From a bacterium (GTDB lineage: Bacteria > Actinomycetota > Acidimicrobiia > Spongiisociales > ZC4RG35), in contig JAPPFD010000007.1 in NCBI GenBank assembly GCA_028823995.1, forward strand, positions 1 through 64,000: a stretch of 64,000 nucleotides of DNA, in the 5' to 3' direction. The notes under the pieces are model-generated. The model was not told the origin of the DNA and made no database searches. It saw only the letters and a list, made by a program, of their open reading frames with translations. A program made the position numbers and the translations under genes. Each line of letters begins with the position of its first letter. Position 1 is the stretch's first letter. Shown here piece after piece: positions 1 to 7,912 of the stretch.

Positions 1-215
1 GGCGCGGCCGGTTCGGGCGGCGGAGGCGCGGCAGCAGGAGCCGGAGCCGGAGCGGGAGCCGAGGAGGGCGCGGGAGCCGAGCCGCCTCCGGCCCAGGCCT
101 GGAGAACCTCGTCGACCGAGACGCCGTCCGCCGCTGCCCGGGCCTCGGCGGAGCGCTGCACCAACTCGGCGGGCGCACCCACTACTTGGGCGGCGGCCTC
201 GAGAAACTCGCTCAT
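1..215 (-). CDS. N-terminal part of a protein with a short helical motif and Pro/Ala-rich linker (cut by window edge)
   Basis: Reading leftwards from the ATG at 215-213 gives about 70 residues; the rest lies outside the window. The start overlaps the stop of the 212-1807 gene as ATGA, so the two are probably translationally coupled. The visible part has a short helical segment (PAELVQRSAEARAAADGVSV), then a low-complexity Ala/Pro-rich stretch. The helical segment closely resembles the start of the cytochrome b subunit-IV-like protein at 3820 (PEELLRRSAEAKAKALGLPV), which is also followed by a Pro/Ala linker. A respiratory-chain membrane protein is therefore likely. The main domain cannot be seen, so no function is given. 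Confidence 0.6.
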   Translation of the reverse strand, partial: MSEFLEAAAQVVGAPAELVQRSAEARAAADGVSVDEVLQAWAGGGSAPAPSSAPAPAPAPAAAPPPPEPAA

Positions 216-1807
216 TCCTCTTCCCCTGTCTCAGGCGGATCCTCTTCCTCTTCCTCGGAGGAGCCATCGGCCGGGACCAGGGTGAAGACCTCCTGGGTGG
301 CGGGGCGCCCGGTGGTGAATGTTCGAAGAACGGCCAGACAGAATGAGAACTGGCCCAGAAGGGTTACCAGCCCCGAGAGTATGGACAATCCCAGAAGCAG
401 CGAGGCCAGCCCCACCAGGTCCCCCCAGCCCTCCCCGGTCGGGCTGATCCCGCCGAATGACCCTCCCGCCCAACCGTAGCCGGCGACCAGGCCCGCCCCC
501 ACCAGCAGGGCGGACGTCAGCCCCACCCCCCAAAACGTGAGACGCAGATGCAGCCGGGCCAACCCCTGGCTCGCCAGGGTCCGGCCGGTGATGGAGGGGA
601 GCGCCTGGTACGACCAGGCCGCCACCAGAAGCCCTCCCGCCCCGAACAGGGTGGCGTACAGAACCCCGTCCCAGAAGGGGGTCAGCCCTACCACCGCCGC
701 CGCGGAGCGGACCGTGCCGAAGCTGGTCAGAGCGGCGGTGAACAATGCGAAGAAGGCGCCGGCCAGGGCGGCGGCCACCACCGGGCGGTCACGTCTCTCC
801 GCCCACAACTCCTCGGTGGTCAGGGAGAGGTTGGCGGCGTTTGCCAGGGCCGAGACGGGCAGGGCCAGGGTCATCAGGAAAGCCACGGCCTCCAGCCAAT
901 CGGGGACCGGGCCGAAAACCAACGGGCCTGCGCCCCCCCACGCCGAGGCGAACGCCAGGGACCAGAAACCCACCCTGGCCAATTGGCGGCTGGCGAGAGG
1001 GTTTCCCGTGTCCTTCACCAGCGCGTAGTAGGCCAGGCCGATGCCCATCCCCACGACCCACAGGTTGGAGAGACCGAAGAGAGACACCGACTCGGACATG
1101 GCGCCCCCCATCGCCGAGGGAGGGGGAACGGCCCCCACCAGGTAGAGAAGCGGCAGCCAGACCACCCCGGCCAGGGCGTACCACAGTGAGACAAAGATGT
1201 TGGGCTCCTGTCGATGGCGGACCGTGGAGACGGTCACCACCATGGGCGCCAACAGGGTGGCGAGAAGCGGCAGGGAGACCCACCATGGCAGGGAGAATGG
1301 ACCTGTCCCGTCCCCTCCGCCCAACAGCACCACCAGCGCCCCTACCACGGTCACCCCGGCGGTTGCGGCCCCGCCCGCCAGGGCCAGGGCCTCGCCGCGC
1401 ATCCGGACCCCGGTGAGCCGGGGCAGGATGTAGTAGACCCCGCCGGCCATGGACAGGGTGAGCCACCCGATCACAGCCAGCAAGAGAGCAATCGGACGGA
1501 TGCGCCCGTAAGAGAAAGGCCCGGTCAGGGTCCCCGGAAAGCGCAGTTCCACCATCCCGGCCACCCACACGATCCCGGCCGCCGCCAGGAAGGCGGTGGA
1601 GGCGATGATGTGCCACTTGGCGGCCGTGTCGGCGGCCAGCCCATCCGACCATGCGGCGTAGCGGCCGACTCGACTAATCGGGCTTGCGGTTCGATTATTC
1701 TTGGTTGTACTCAGAGCGCTACCCCCGGGTGCCCCGGAAACGAAAGGCCTGCCATGAGAGCCGCTCCGAAAGATAGCAAGATTGAAACCACCCTCGGCGC
1801 GAGTCAA
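212..1807 (-). CDS. CcoN-like (heme-copper oxidase subunit I-like) membrane protein lacking metal ligands
   Basis: Polytopic membrane protein of up to 531 residues with roughly 12 hydrophobic segments. The first part resembles cbb3-type oxidase subunit I: an early membrane helix, then GRIRPIALLLAVIGW where CcoN has R-x-RP-x-H, followed by GGVYYILPRLTG. Later segments also follow the CcoN order (PVPDWLEAVAFLMTLALPV). Only four histidines are present (in SHGR, KWHII, VRHRQ and RLHLR), and none sits at the usual heme b, CuB or heme b3 positions. It therefore cannot be a normal oxygen-reducing subunit. The first Met at 1807 gives a polar, unlikely N-terminus; homology begins around residue 55, so the true start may be downstream. 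Its stop overlaps the next gene's ATG. The assignment rests on recalled family patterns. Confidence 0.65.
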   Translation of the reverse strand: MTRAEGGFNLAIFRSGSHGRPFVSGAPGGSALSTTKNNRTASPISRVGRYAAWSDGLAADTAAKWHIIASTAFLAAAGIVWVAGMVELRFPGTLTGPFSYGRIRPIALLLAVIGWLTLSMAGGVYYILPRLTGVRMRGEALALAGGAATAGVTVVGALVVLLGGGDGTGPFSLPWWVSLPLLATLLAPMVVTVSTVRHRQEPNIFVSLWYALAGVVWLPLLYLVGAVPPPSAMGGAMSESVSLFGLSNLWVVGMGIGLAYYALVKDTGNPLASRQLARVGFWSLAFASAWGGAGPLVFGPVPDWLEAVAFLMTLALPVSALANAANLSLTTEELWAERRDRPVVAAALAGAFFALFTAALTSFGTVRSAAAVVGLTPFWDGVLYATLFGAGGLLVAAWSYQALPSITGRTLASQGLARLHLRLTFWGVGLTSALLVGAGLVAGYGWAGGSFGGISPTGEGWGDLVGLASLLLGLSILSGLVTLLGQFSFCLAVLRTFTTGRPATQEVFTLVPADGSSEEEEEDPPETGEEE

Positions 1808-1856
1808 CGCCGGGTGACGGGAGCGGATCGGCTGTGATGGCCGGAATCGTCATAAC

Positions 1857-1886
1857 TTTGTTTGAAACCCGCCCCGGTGTAAAAAT
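1857..1886 (+). promoter_or_regulatory. candidate promoter of the bc-complex operon
   Basis: TTTGTT (1857-1862) and TAAAAAT (1880-1886) are 17 bases apart in an AT-richer patch between two divergent genes, about 37 bases before the ATG at 1923. This is weak consensus agreement and is offered only as the best promoter-like spot in the gap. Confidence 0.3.
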
Positions 1887-1922
1887 AGGAATGGTTCGAC
1901 CCCGGAAGGCCATCTGGTAGAG

Positions 1923-2552
1923 ATGCACCGCATCGCCGCTATAAACGACCGAACACGGATCCTCATCGGGTCGTCGTCGTTACTCGTAGGCACGGGGCTC
2001 ATGGCCGTGGCGGTGCTCTGGGTCCATTACTCGGCCCTGCCCCAGACCGAGCTCGTCAACGGGGTGTCCACGCCGGTGGTGGTGGACTACTTCAACTGGA
2101 TACCCAGGGGCTGGTTCTGGAAGAGCATCGGGTATCTCGCTGCGCTGGGGGCCTCCCAGATGATGCTGCTGGGCGCGGCCTTCCTGTGGGTGCTCAACCA
2201 GAAGATGACCTGGGCCCGGGCCTCCTTCGCCGCCTTCCTGGTCTGGATAGAACTGGTGCTGGTGTTCGGGATAGTTCCCTCCGAGTGGCTCAACCTCTCC
2301 CAGACCGACCTCGACTGGTCCAACCAGCGGATCGCCTTCAGAATCCCGGCGTTCCTGATGCTGGGCAACGACGTGGCGATCAGTTGGGCCGCAATCAAGG
2401 ACTCCATCTCAGGCGCCTACAACCTGGGCACTCTGGCGGGCGCCGGCGTGGTGGCCTACCTGCTGCAGCAGGTCTACAAGGCGCCAAAGAAGCGCGCCGC
2501 GGCCGCCCGGACCTCCCCCTACGGCCGTCCACTCGTGAAAGGTGACGGCTGA
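1923..2552 (+). CDS. membrane protein, first gene of the bc-complex operon
   Basis: 209 residues with about four membrane segments (near residues 13-35, 63-90, 95-118 and 160-180) and a basic C-terminal tail. I do not recognise the family. Its last base is the first base of the ferredoxin gene (TGATG), so both are probably made together and it likely belongs to the same membrane complex. It has no Cys pairs or CxxCH motif and only two His, so a redox role is not evident; a structural or anchoring role for the ferredoxin is an inference. The ATG at 1923 is the only sensible start. Confidence 0.7.
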   Translation: MHRIAAINDRTRILIGSSSLLVGTGLMAVAVLWVHYSALPQTELVNGVSTPVVVDYFNWIPRGWFWKSIGYLAALGASQMMLLGAAFLWVLNQKMTWARASFAAFLVWIELVLVFGIVPSEWLNLSQTDLDWSNQRIAFRIPAFLMLGNDVAISWAAIKDSISGAYNLGTLAGAGVVAYLLQQVYKAPKKRAAAARTSPYGRPLVKGDG

Positions 2553-3001
2553 TGCCCCGCGGCGTTGTCGATGAGACGCCTCCGTTCCGCGACGACTACC
2601 AACTCGCGCTGGTGGAGAACGACTTCTATACCGGAAAGATCCGACCCAAGCAGTTCCTCCACATCGACCAGTCCGAGTGCATAATCTGCGAGGGCTGCGT
2701 GGACATCTGCCCGTGGAAGTGCATCTTCTATCTGTCCATGGAGGCCATCGACGAGGCGGTCAACGTCGACGACCCGAGGGAGGACACCACCAACTACGGC
2801 TTCTTCGTCGTGGACGAGAACGAGTGCACCCGGTGCGCGCTGTGCATCGACCGATGCCCCACCGGCGTCATCTCCCTCGGCAAGTTCGAGGGGTCCCTGG
2901 CCGCCCAGGCCGAGGAGATGGGACTCAACTCGGCTCCCTGGGAGGTCGACACCGGCCAGAGGGACTTCAAGCACGGGTACACGTACGGAATGCGCTGGTA
3001 A
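2552..3001 (+). CDS. 2x[4Fe-4S] ferredoxin-type protein
   Basis: 149 residues with two complete [4Fe-4S] motifs: C43-x2-C46-x2-C49-x3-C53 (CIICEGCVDICP) and C92-x2-C95-x2-C98-x3-C102 (CTRCALCIDRCP). The motifs are separated by about 40 residues, longer than in small bacterial ferredoxins. There is no signal peptide or membrane segment, so it is expected on the cytoplasmic side. It overlaps the preceding membrane protein by one base and is followed nine bases later by the cytochrome b gene. Its place inside a quinol:cytochrome c reductase operon suggests electron exchange with that complex, for example feeding electrons to the quinone pool. That role is inferred, as classical bc1 and b6f operons lack such a subunit. 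Confidence 0.88.
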   Translation: MPRGVVDETPPFRDDYQLALVENDFYTGKIRPKQFLHIDQSECIICEGCVDICPWKCIFYLSMEAIDEAVNVDDPREDTTNYGFFVVDENECTRCALCIDRCPTGVISLGKFEGSLAAQAEEMGLNSAPWEVDTGQRDFKHGYTYGMRW

Positions 3002-3010
3002 GGAGCAAGG

Positions 3011-3799
3011 GTGAGCACACGCAACGGCATTCACGGTCTGCTGGCCAAGGCCCGCACCCATGCCACGGACATGGTGGGACGGATGTGGTCGGGCCAATTC
3101 ATGGACTCGATGCTCCGACCCGGATCGCCCTTCAAGAAGGGCTACACCGACACTCCCCGCAACCGATCGTACGTGATCATGAACAACGTGCTCTACCACC
3201 TCCACCCGGTGAAGGTAAAGCGGCACGGCGTGAAGCTCTCCTACACCCTCTGTCTGGGAGGATTGAGCTTCTTCCTCTTCATTCTCCTGACCGTCACCGG
3301 CATCTTCCTGATGTTCTACTACGCCCCCACCGCCGAACGGGCCTACATCGACGTGCAGGCGCTGTCGACCGACATCGCCTTCGGCTCCCTCATGAGGAAC
3401 ATGCACCGCTGGGGCGCCCACCTGATGGTCCTCACCGTGTTCCTCCACATGTCGAGGGTCTTCTATCACGGCGCCTACAAGCCTCCCCGGGAGTTCAACT
3501 GGGTGGTGGGCGTGATCCTGTTGCTCCTGACCCTCCTCCTCTCCTTCACCGGCTACCTGCTCCCCTGGGACCAACTGGCCCTGTGGGCGGTCACGGTGGG
3601 AACCAACATGGCCGGCTTCGTCCCGGTGATCGGCGCGCAGGTGAAATTCGCCCTTTTGGGCGGGGTGGAGGTGACGGCGGGGACGCTCCTGCGATGGTAT
3701 GTGCTCCATGTGCTATTCCTGCCGTTCATCATCGTGATCTTCCTGGCGGTCCACTTCTGGAGAGTCCGCAAGGACGGCGGCATCTCCGGACCCCTCTAA
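3011..3799 (+). CDS. cytochrome b6-like subunit (N-terminal half of split cytochrome b)
   Basis: 262 residues, GTG start. From residue about 75 it follows cytochrome b6: four membrane helices, heme-ligand histidine pairs H132/H146 and H233/H248, the GYLLPWDQ motif, and the b6-type ending GISGPL. C81 in LCLGGLS aligns with the b6 cysteine that binds the extra heme c covalently, so a b6f/menaquinol-type site is likely rather than a bc1 type. The N-terminal 70 residues are a polar extension. It should form the membrane core of a quinol:cytochrome c reductase with the subunit-IV-like protein encoded 20 bases downstream. Confidence 0.92.
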   Translation: MSTRNGIHGLLAKARTHATDMVGRMWSGQFMDSMLRPGSPFKKGYTDTPRNRSYVIMNNVLYHLHPVKVKRHGVKLSYTLCLGGLSFFLFILLTVTGIFLMFYYAPTAERAYIDVQALSTDIAFGSLMRNMHRWGAHLMVLTVFLHMSRVFYHGAYKPPREFNWVVGVILLLLTLLLSFTGYLLPWDQLALWAVTVGTNMAGFVPVIGAQVKFALLGGVEVTAGTLLRWYVLHVLFLPFIIVIFLAVHFWRVRKDGGISGPL

Positions 3800-3819
3800 G
3801 CCGTGCGAGGTAAGCGCTA

Positions 3820-4758
3820 GTGCCCGAGATCCCCGAAGAACTTCTGAGGCGTTCCGCCGAAGCGAAGGCCAAGGCTCTGGGCCTTCCCGTGGAACAAATC
3901 CTCGCCGAGATGCGTGGAGAGGCCCCGGTCACCGAGGTCCCGGCCGAGTCGGTGGACGTGCCCCGGCCGACCTTCGTCCCCAGCCCTCCCCCGCCCTCGG
4001 TCCCCGAAATCCCACCCGAACCCCAGCCGCCCGACCCCGCCTCCGCCCCGCCTCCGGCCATCACGGCCGTGGCCGAGACTCCACCCGCCGCGGTGAAGGA
4101 ACCCGCCCCCGCGGCCGAGGAACCGGCCCCCGCGGCCCCTGAGGCCCCCGACAACGGCGCCGGGAACGGCCGGCTGGCGGCCACCGTCTCGGTCCGCCCT
4201 TCGGTGCCCCCGGCCGGCGTCCCGGAGGGAGTGCGCCACCAACGACTGCTCACCGTGGTCAAGGCACGGGCCATCCAGCAGGTCAAGGCCGACCCCACCG
4301 ACAAGGTGAACACCTGGCCTCACCTGATGATCGCCGAGTTCACCGCCCTCCTGGCGATGACCGCCTTCCTCCTGGTGCTCTCCACCATTCTCCAGGCGCC
4401 CCTGCTGGAGGCGGCCAACTTCAACGCCACTCCCAACCCCTCCAAGGCCCCCTGGTACTTCCTGGGTCTCCAGGAGATGCTCTCCTATTTCGATCCGCAG
4501 ATCGCCGGGGTGACCGTGCCCACCGTGATCGGGATCGTGGGATTCATGATGATTCCCTACATCGACCGCAATCCGTCCACCCGTCCCTCGGACCGCAAGC
4601 TCGCCATCATGCTGTTCACCATCTTCCTGGCGGGATCGGCGACTCTCACCATCCTGGGAGTGCTCTTCCGGGGCCCGGGATTCAACTTCGCCTATCCGTG
4701 GGTTGACGGGGTGTTCTTCGACGACCTCAAAGACTGGGTCGACTTCGGTGGCCACTGA
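3820..4758 (+). CDS. subunit-IV-like C-terminal half of cytochrome b with Pro/Ala-rich N-terminal extension
   Basis: 312 residues, GTG start. Residues 4-25 form a helical motif (PEELLRRSAEAKAKALGLPV), residues 38-115 are very Pro/Ala-rich, and the cytochrome b C-terminal domain runs from about 155 to 305 with three membrane helices. The quinol-site motif reads APWY (210-213) in the context NPSKAPWYFLGLQEML, where PEWY is usual; the acidic residue is missing, as I recall for several menaquinone-using bc complexes. The N-terminal extension resembles the start of the partial gene at 1-215. It lies between the b6-like and Rieske genes, so the split cytochrome b arrangement is clear. Confidence 0.9.
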   Translation: MPEIPEELLRRSAEAKAKALGLPVEQILAEMRGEAPVTEVPAESVDVPRPTFVPSPPPPSVPEIPPEPQPPDPASAPPPAITAVAETPPAAVKEPAPAAEEPAPAAPEAPDNGAGNGRLAATVSVRPSVPPAGVPEGVRHQRLLTVVKARAIQQVKADPTDKVNTWPHLMIAEFTALLAMTAFLLVLSTILQAPLLEAANFNATPNPSKAPWYFLGLQEMLSYFDPQIAGVTVPTVIGIVGFMMIPYIDRNPSTRPSDRKLAIMLFTIFLAGSATLTILGVLFRGPGFNFAYPWVDGVFFDDLKDWVDFGGH

Positions 4759-4780
4759 TGGCGGCTAGGCGGATCGTCTG

Positions 4781-5647
4781 ATGGGCGGCGTCGAGCTGAT
4801 CATCATCGGTGTGGCCGCGGTGGCGATCGCCGCGGCGGTGGGAGCGTTCACCATCGCCTTCCGCCGAGCCGAGCCCGACTCGGCCTCCCTCTGGCCCAAA
4901 CGGCTGGAGCGCCGGGCGCGCCTTGCCGACCGTTCCACCCCGACCATGGACGTCGTGGTGGAGTCCCCGCCCGAGGCCGAGGAGACGCCCGATGAGGTCG
5001 AGGAGGTGGCGGCCGCCGTCGAAGAGGTGGCGGCCGAGGAGGTGCTGGCGCCCATAACCGAGACCCAGGTGATCGTGGAGGCCTCCCCCGAGGAGGTGGG
5101 AGTCACCCGCCGCCAGTTCTTCAACCGCTCCCTGGCTGCCATGTCGGTGGCGTGGTTCGGCATTATGGGAATCGAGATCCTGGCCTTCTTATGGCCGAAG
5201 ATAAGCGGTGGCTTCGGCAGCGACGTTGACGCGGGGAACGCCGCCGACATCGTGCCGGAGATGACCGACGCGGCCGGCCTCATTACGCCGGCTTTTATCC
5301 CCGACGCGCGGGCCTACGTGGTCCCCGCACCCCTCAAGATGAGCGAGCAATTCGCGGGCAAGGACGTCGAGGCCGGGGGGCTCATGGCCCTCTACCAACG
5401 CTGCGTCCACCTGGGATGCCGGGTTCCGTGGTGTGACGACTCCCAGGGATTCGAGTGCCCGTGCCACGGGTCCAAGTACAACTCGATCGGAGAGTATTTC
5501 GCCGGACCCGCTCCCCGGAACCTGGACCGGTTCGCGGTCCACATCTCCGAGGACGGGAGGCTGATCATCAGGACCGGTGTGATCGTGGAGTCTCCCCGGG
5601 CGATCGCCCAGTCCGTGTCATATCCGCAAGGCCCCTCCTGCATTTAG
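4781..5647 (+). CDS. Rieske [2Fe-2S] subunit
   Basis: 288 residues. The Rieske boxes are complete: C208-x-H210-x2-C213 (CVHLGC) and C226-x-C228-H229 (CPCHGS), giving the two Cys/two His cluster ligands plus the conserved disulfide pair. A hydrophobic helix at 3-26 is followed by an acidic Glu/Val-rich linker (60-105). A second helix at about 117-138 is preceded by R110-R111-Q-F-F, resembling a twin-arginine signal. The first helix and linker are additional to the usual single-anchor Rieske protein. It carries electrons from quinol at the outer membrane face to the cytochrome c encoded six bases downstream. Confidence 0.93.
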   Translation: MGGVELIIIGVAAVAIAAAVGAFTIAFRRAEPDSASLWPKRLERRARLADRSTPTMDVVVESPPEAEETPDEVEEVAAAVEEVAAEEVLAPITETQVIVEASPEEVGVTRRQFFNRSLAAMSVAWFGIMGIEILAFLWPKISGGFGSDVDAGNAADIVPEMTDAAGLITPAFIPDARAYVVPAPLKMSEQFAGKDVEAGGLMALYQRCVHLGCRVPWCDDSQGFECPCHGSKYNSIGEYFAGPAPRNLDRFAVHISEDGRLIIRTGVIVESPRAIAQSVSYPQGPSCI

Positions 5648-5653
5648 GGAAGT

Positions 5654-7360
5654 ATGGATTCCACGCTGGTAATAACCCTGGTGCTGGTAGGAGCGGTGAT
5701 CTGGCTCTCCTTCCTGGGTGTGGCCGCCCTGAGATCCCGCCGACGGGAGGGAATCCCCCCCAACCAGGCGCCGGGAGTCACTGACGACGCCCTCGAGACC
5801 CGCCGGCTGGAGCGTATCCAGCAGGGGGCCGTGCTGCTCTCGGCCTTCCTGGCGGTCGGCCTGGCCATCTACTACCTGAGCGAGACCGACCGTCAGTTGA
5901 GCTTCGTCGACCAGTTCCACGAGGAGTCGGTGGAGCGGGGCGCGGCGTTGGTGGGCGCCGGCGAGGCCGACTGCTGGAGCTGTCACGGCCCGAACGGAGT
6001 AGGAGGCGTGGCCAGTTACGTGGAGAAGCGGACCGGGGTGAGCGTCTCCTGGGCGGCGCCGGCCCTCAACGACATCTTCTTCCGCTATGACCGGGACATC
6101 ATCTCCTACTGGGTGACCTACGGGCGGGGCAACAGCCCCATGCCCCCCTGGGGGACGGTGGGAGGAGGCCCCATGAACGAGCAGCAGGTACAGGACATCG
6201 TCAACTACCTGGAGAGCATCCAGATCCCCCAGCAGGAGGCCCTCCGCAAGACCGACGGGATCGTGGTGGGTCAGCTGAGCACCCTGGAGAACGCCGAACA
6301 GGCCCTGGAGAGGGCCATCGTCGAGCAGCGCCAACTCATCGCCGACATAGAGGACGCCCCTCGTCATGCCGAGACCCTGGCGGACCTCGTGGCCCTGGCG
6401 CGGCGGGCTCTCGAGTTGTCGGACCGGGGGATCGACCGGGACGGCGACAACCTGTCGGACATCTCCGAGACGACCATCTCCGAGCTGACCGCCACGGCCG
6501 CCTCTCTCTTCGACTTCTCCGAGATCGAGGCATGGACCTTCGATCCCCAGAATCCCGCCACCGACGGCCGGCCCGACGCGGACGTCGCCGGCCACGCCAT
6601 CTCGGTCCTGGAGTCGCTGGTGCCCCGGGCGCCGATCCTCGAGTTGCGCATGGAGTCCATCAGAGCGGCGTTGGCGGCCGAGGACGAGGTGGACACCGAT
6701 GGAGACGGCCTGTCGGACCGGGCCGAGAGGGTGATCACCGCCGAGTTGGCCGCATCCCGGACCGCACTGCGCCCCAACACCCTGACCGTGGTCAACCTGG
6801 ACCCAGAGCGCGCTTCTTCCGGCGGGGGAATCAGCGACGACCAGGCAGCCGCCACCGCCATCTCCGGCATGGAGGCGGCTTCCATCAACCTGAACGTGCG
6901 GACCGAGAACGCCGAGCGACTGCTCGGTCCGGCCCGGGCCGGTCTCGAAGAACTGCTGGACGCCCAGGTCGAACGCCAATGGGAGATATCGGTAGAGGGG
7001 GTGGCGGAGGTTGCCTTCGACGGCGACATCGACCGCGCCGAGCGGGCGGTGGGGGTGTTCACCGGATACTGCGCGCGCTGTCACACTTCGGGCTGGTCGG
7101 CGGGGACTCCCTATGCGGCACAGCCCGGTTCGGGAGGTTTCGGACCGGCGGTGTGGAAGGGCAGGCCGCGGGTACAGTTTATCTTCAAGGAGGACCTCCG
7201 CGACTTCCTGCTGGTGGGAGCGGTGGCGGACAAGCCCTACGGGGTGAGCGGCTTCGGAAACGGGCAGATGCCCGCCTTCGGAGCGGTGCTGTCAAGCGAC
7301 GACCTGGACCTCCTGGTGGACTACCTTTGGGCAGGCGACCTCAACGGCAAGGGGAACTGA
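5654..7360 (+). CDS. membrane-anchored two-heme cytochrome c with internal calcium-like motifs
   Basis: 568 residues. It has membrane helices near the N-terminus (3-25 and about 57-75), then a first cytochrome c domain with CWSCH at 107-111 and a likely Met ligand in SPMPPWG. A second domain has CARCH at 473-477 and GNGQMPAFG as the distal ligand region. The 250-residue middle contains two aspartate-rich loops, DRDGDNLSD (from 261) and DTDGDGLSD (from 347), of the kind that bind calcium in thrombospondin type 3 and dockerin-like repeats. It is probably the terminal electron carrier of the bc complex, taking electrons from the Rieske protein. The long insert between hemes is unusual. Confidence 0.88.
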   Translation: MDSTLVITLVLVGAVIWLSFLGVAALRSRRREGIPPNQAPGVTDDALETRRLERIQQGAVLLSAFLAVGLAIYYLSETDRQLSFVDQFHEESVERGAALVGAGEADCWSCHGPNGVGGVASYVEKRTGVSVSWAAPALNDIFFRYDRDIISYWVTYGRGNSPMPPWGTVGGGPMNEQQVQDIVNYLESIQIPQQEALRKTDGIVVGQLSTLENAEQALERAIVEQRQLIADIEDAPRHAETLADLVALARRALELSDRGIDRDGDNLSDISETTISELTATAASLFDFSEIEAWTFDPQNPATDGRPDADVAGHAISVLESLVPRAPILELRMESIRAALAAEDEVDTDGDGLSDRAERVITAELAASRTALRPNTLTVVNLDPERASSGGGISDDQAAATAISGMEAASINLNVRTENAERLLGPARAGLEELLDAQVERQWEISVEGVAEVAFDGDIDRAERAVGVFTGYCARCHTSGWSAGTPYAAQPGSGGFGPAVWKGRPRVQFIFKEDLRDFLLVGAVADKPYGVSGFGNGQMPAFGAVLSSDDLDLLVDYLWAGDLNGKGN

Positions 7361-7363
7361 GCC

Positions 7364-7723
7364 ATGCGTGAACTGTTTCGCTCTCTGCTATCGGCAAACC
7401 TGTTCGTTACCGGCGTCATCCTGTTCCTCACCTCGATCCTGGTCTTCTACGGCACCGTCTACCTGCTGAACTACACCAACCTGGGGAAGAAACTGGCCTT
7501 CCTGGTGACCGGAGCGGGCACCGCCGCCTGGATGACCATCGGGAGCCTGCTCTTCGTCCTCTACGCTCCCCGCGGTCCCCGCCCGGTGAACATCGAAGGA
7601 CTAAACGCTTTCGAGGTGCGCATCATCCCCATCACCTTCATGGTGGTCTCGGCCGTGGTGTTCATCGGCTTCCTCGTGGCCCTTCACCAATACGAAGAAG
7701 CCCGGGAAAAAGCCGATCTCTGA
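7364..7723 (+). CDS. small three-helix membrane protein at the end of the bc operon
   Basis: 119 residues, starting three bases after the cytochrome c stop, so it is almost certainly co-transcribed. It has three membrane segments (about 12-35, 44-66 and 83-106) and a charged C-terminal tail (QYEEAREKADL). No cofactor motif is visible and I do not recognise the family. By position it is probably an accessory or assembly subunit of the quinol:cytochrome c reductase. The next gene is about 190 bases away and unrelated, so this looks like the last gene of the operon. Confidence 0.7.
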   Translation: MRELFRSLLSANLFVTGVILFLTSILVFYGTVYLLNYTNLGKKLAFLVTGAGTAAWMTIGSLLFVLYAPRGPRPVNIEGLNAFEVRIIPITFMVVSAVVFIGFLVALHQYEEAREKADL

Positions 7724-7912
7724 CGTACCTCAAGGGACACCTGCGCCCTGATCACTTCACCAGGCACAACCTACCCTCGGTGTGTTCCCTCTCTTGGCGG
7801 GTGCAGCCGGGCATTAAGCGTGATGCTCTGATTATTCCGCGCCATCCCATATTCTTGACGGGGGGTCGCGAAGGGATGCCCCACGCTTGAGAGCCAGAAG
7901 GAGCGCATTGAA

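Noticed and set aside
2519..3709. 396-residue minus-strand reading frame
   Set aside because: It lies wholly antisense to the ferredoxin and cytochrome b genes and is rich in His, Gly, Arg and Gln, typical of a GC-rich shadow; no motif or ribosome site supports it.
3817..4755. 312-residue minus-strand frame mirroring the subunit-IV-like gene
   Set aside because: It is the exact antisense of a well-supported cytochrome b gene and its low-complexity Gly/Arg text comes from the Pro/Ala linker codons.
5618..7084. 488-residue minus-strand frame
   Set aside because: Antisense to the two-heme cytochrome c; no recognisable protein pattern.
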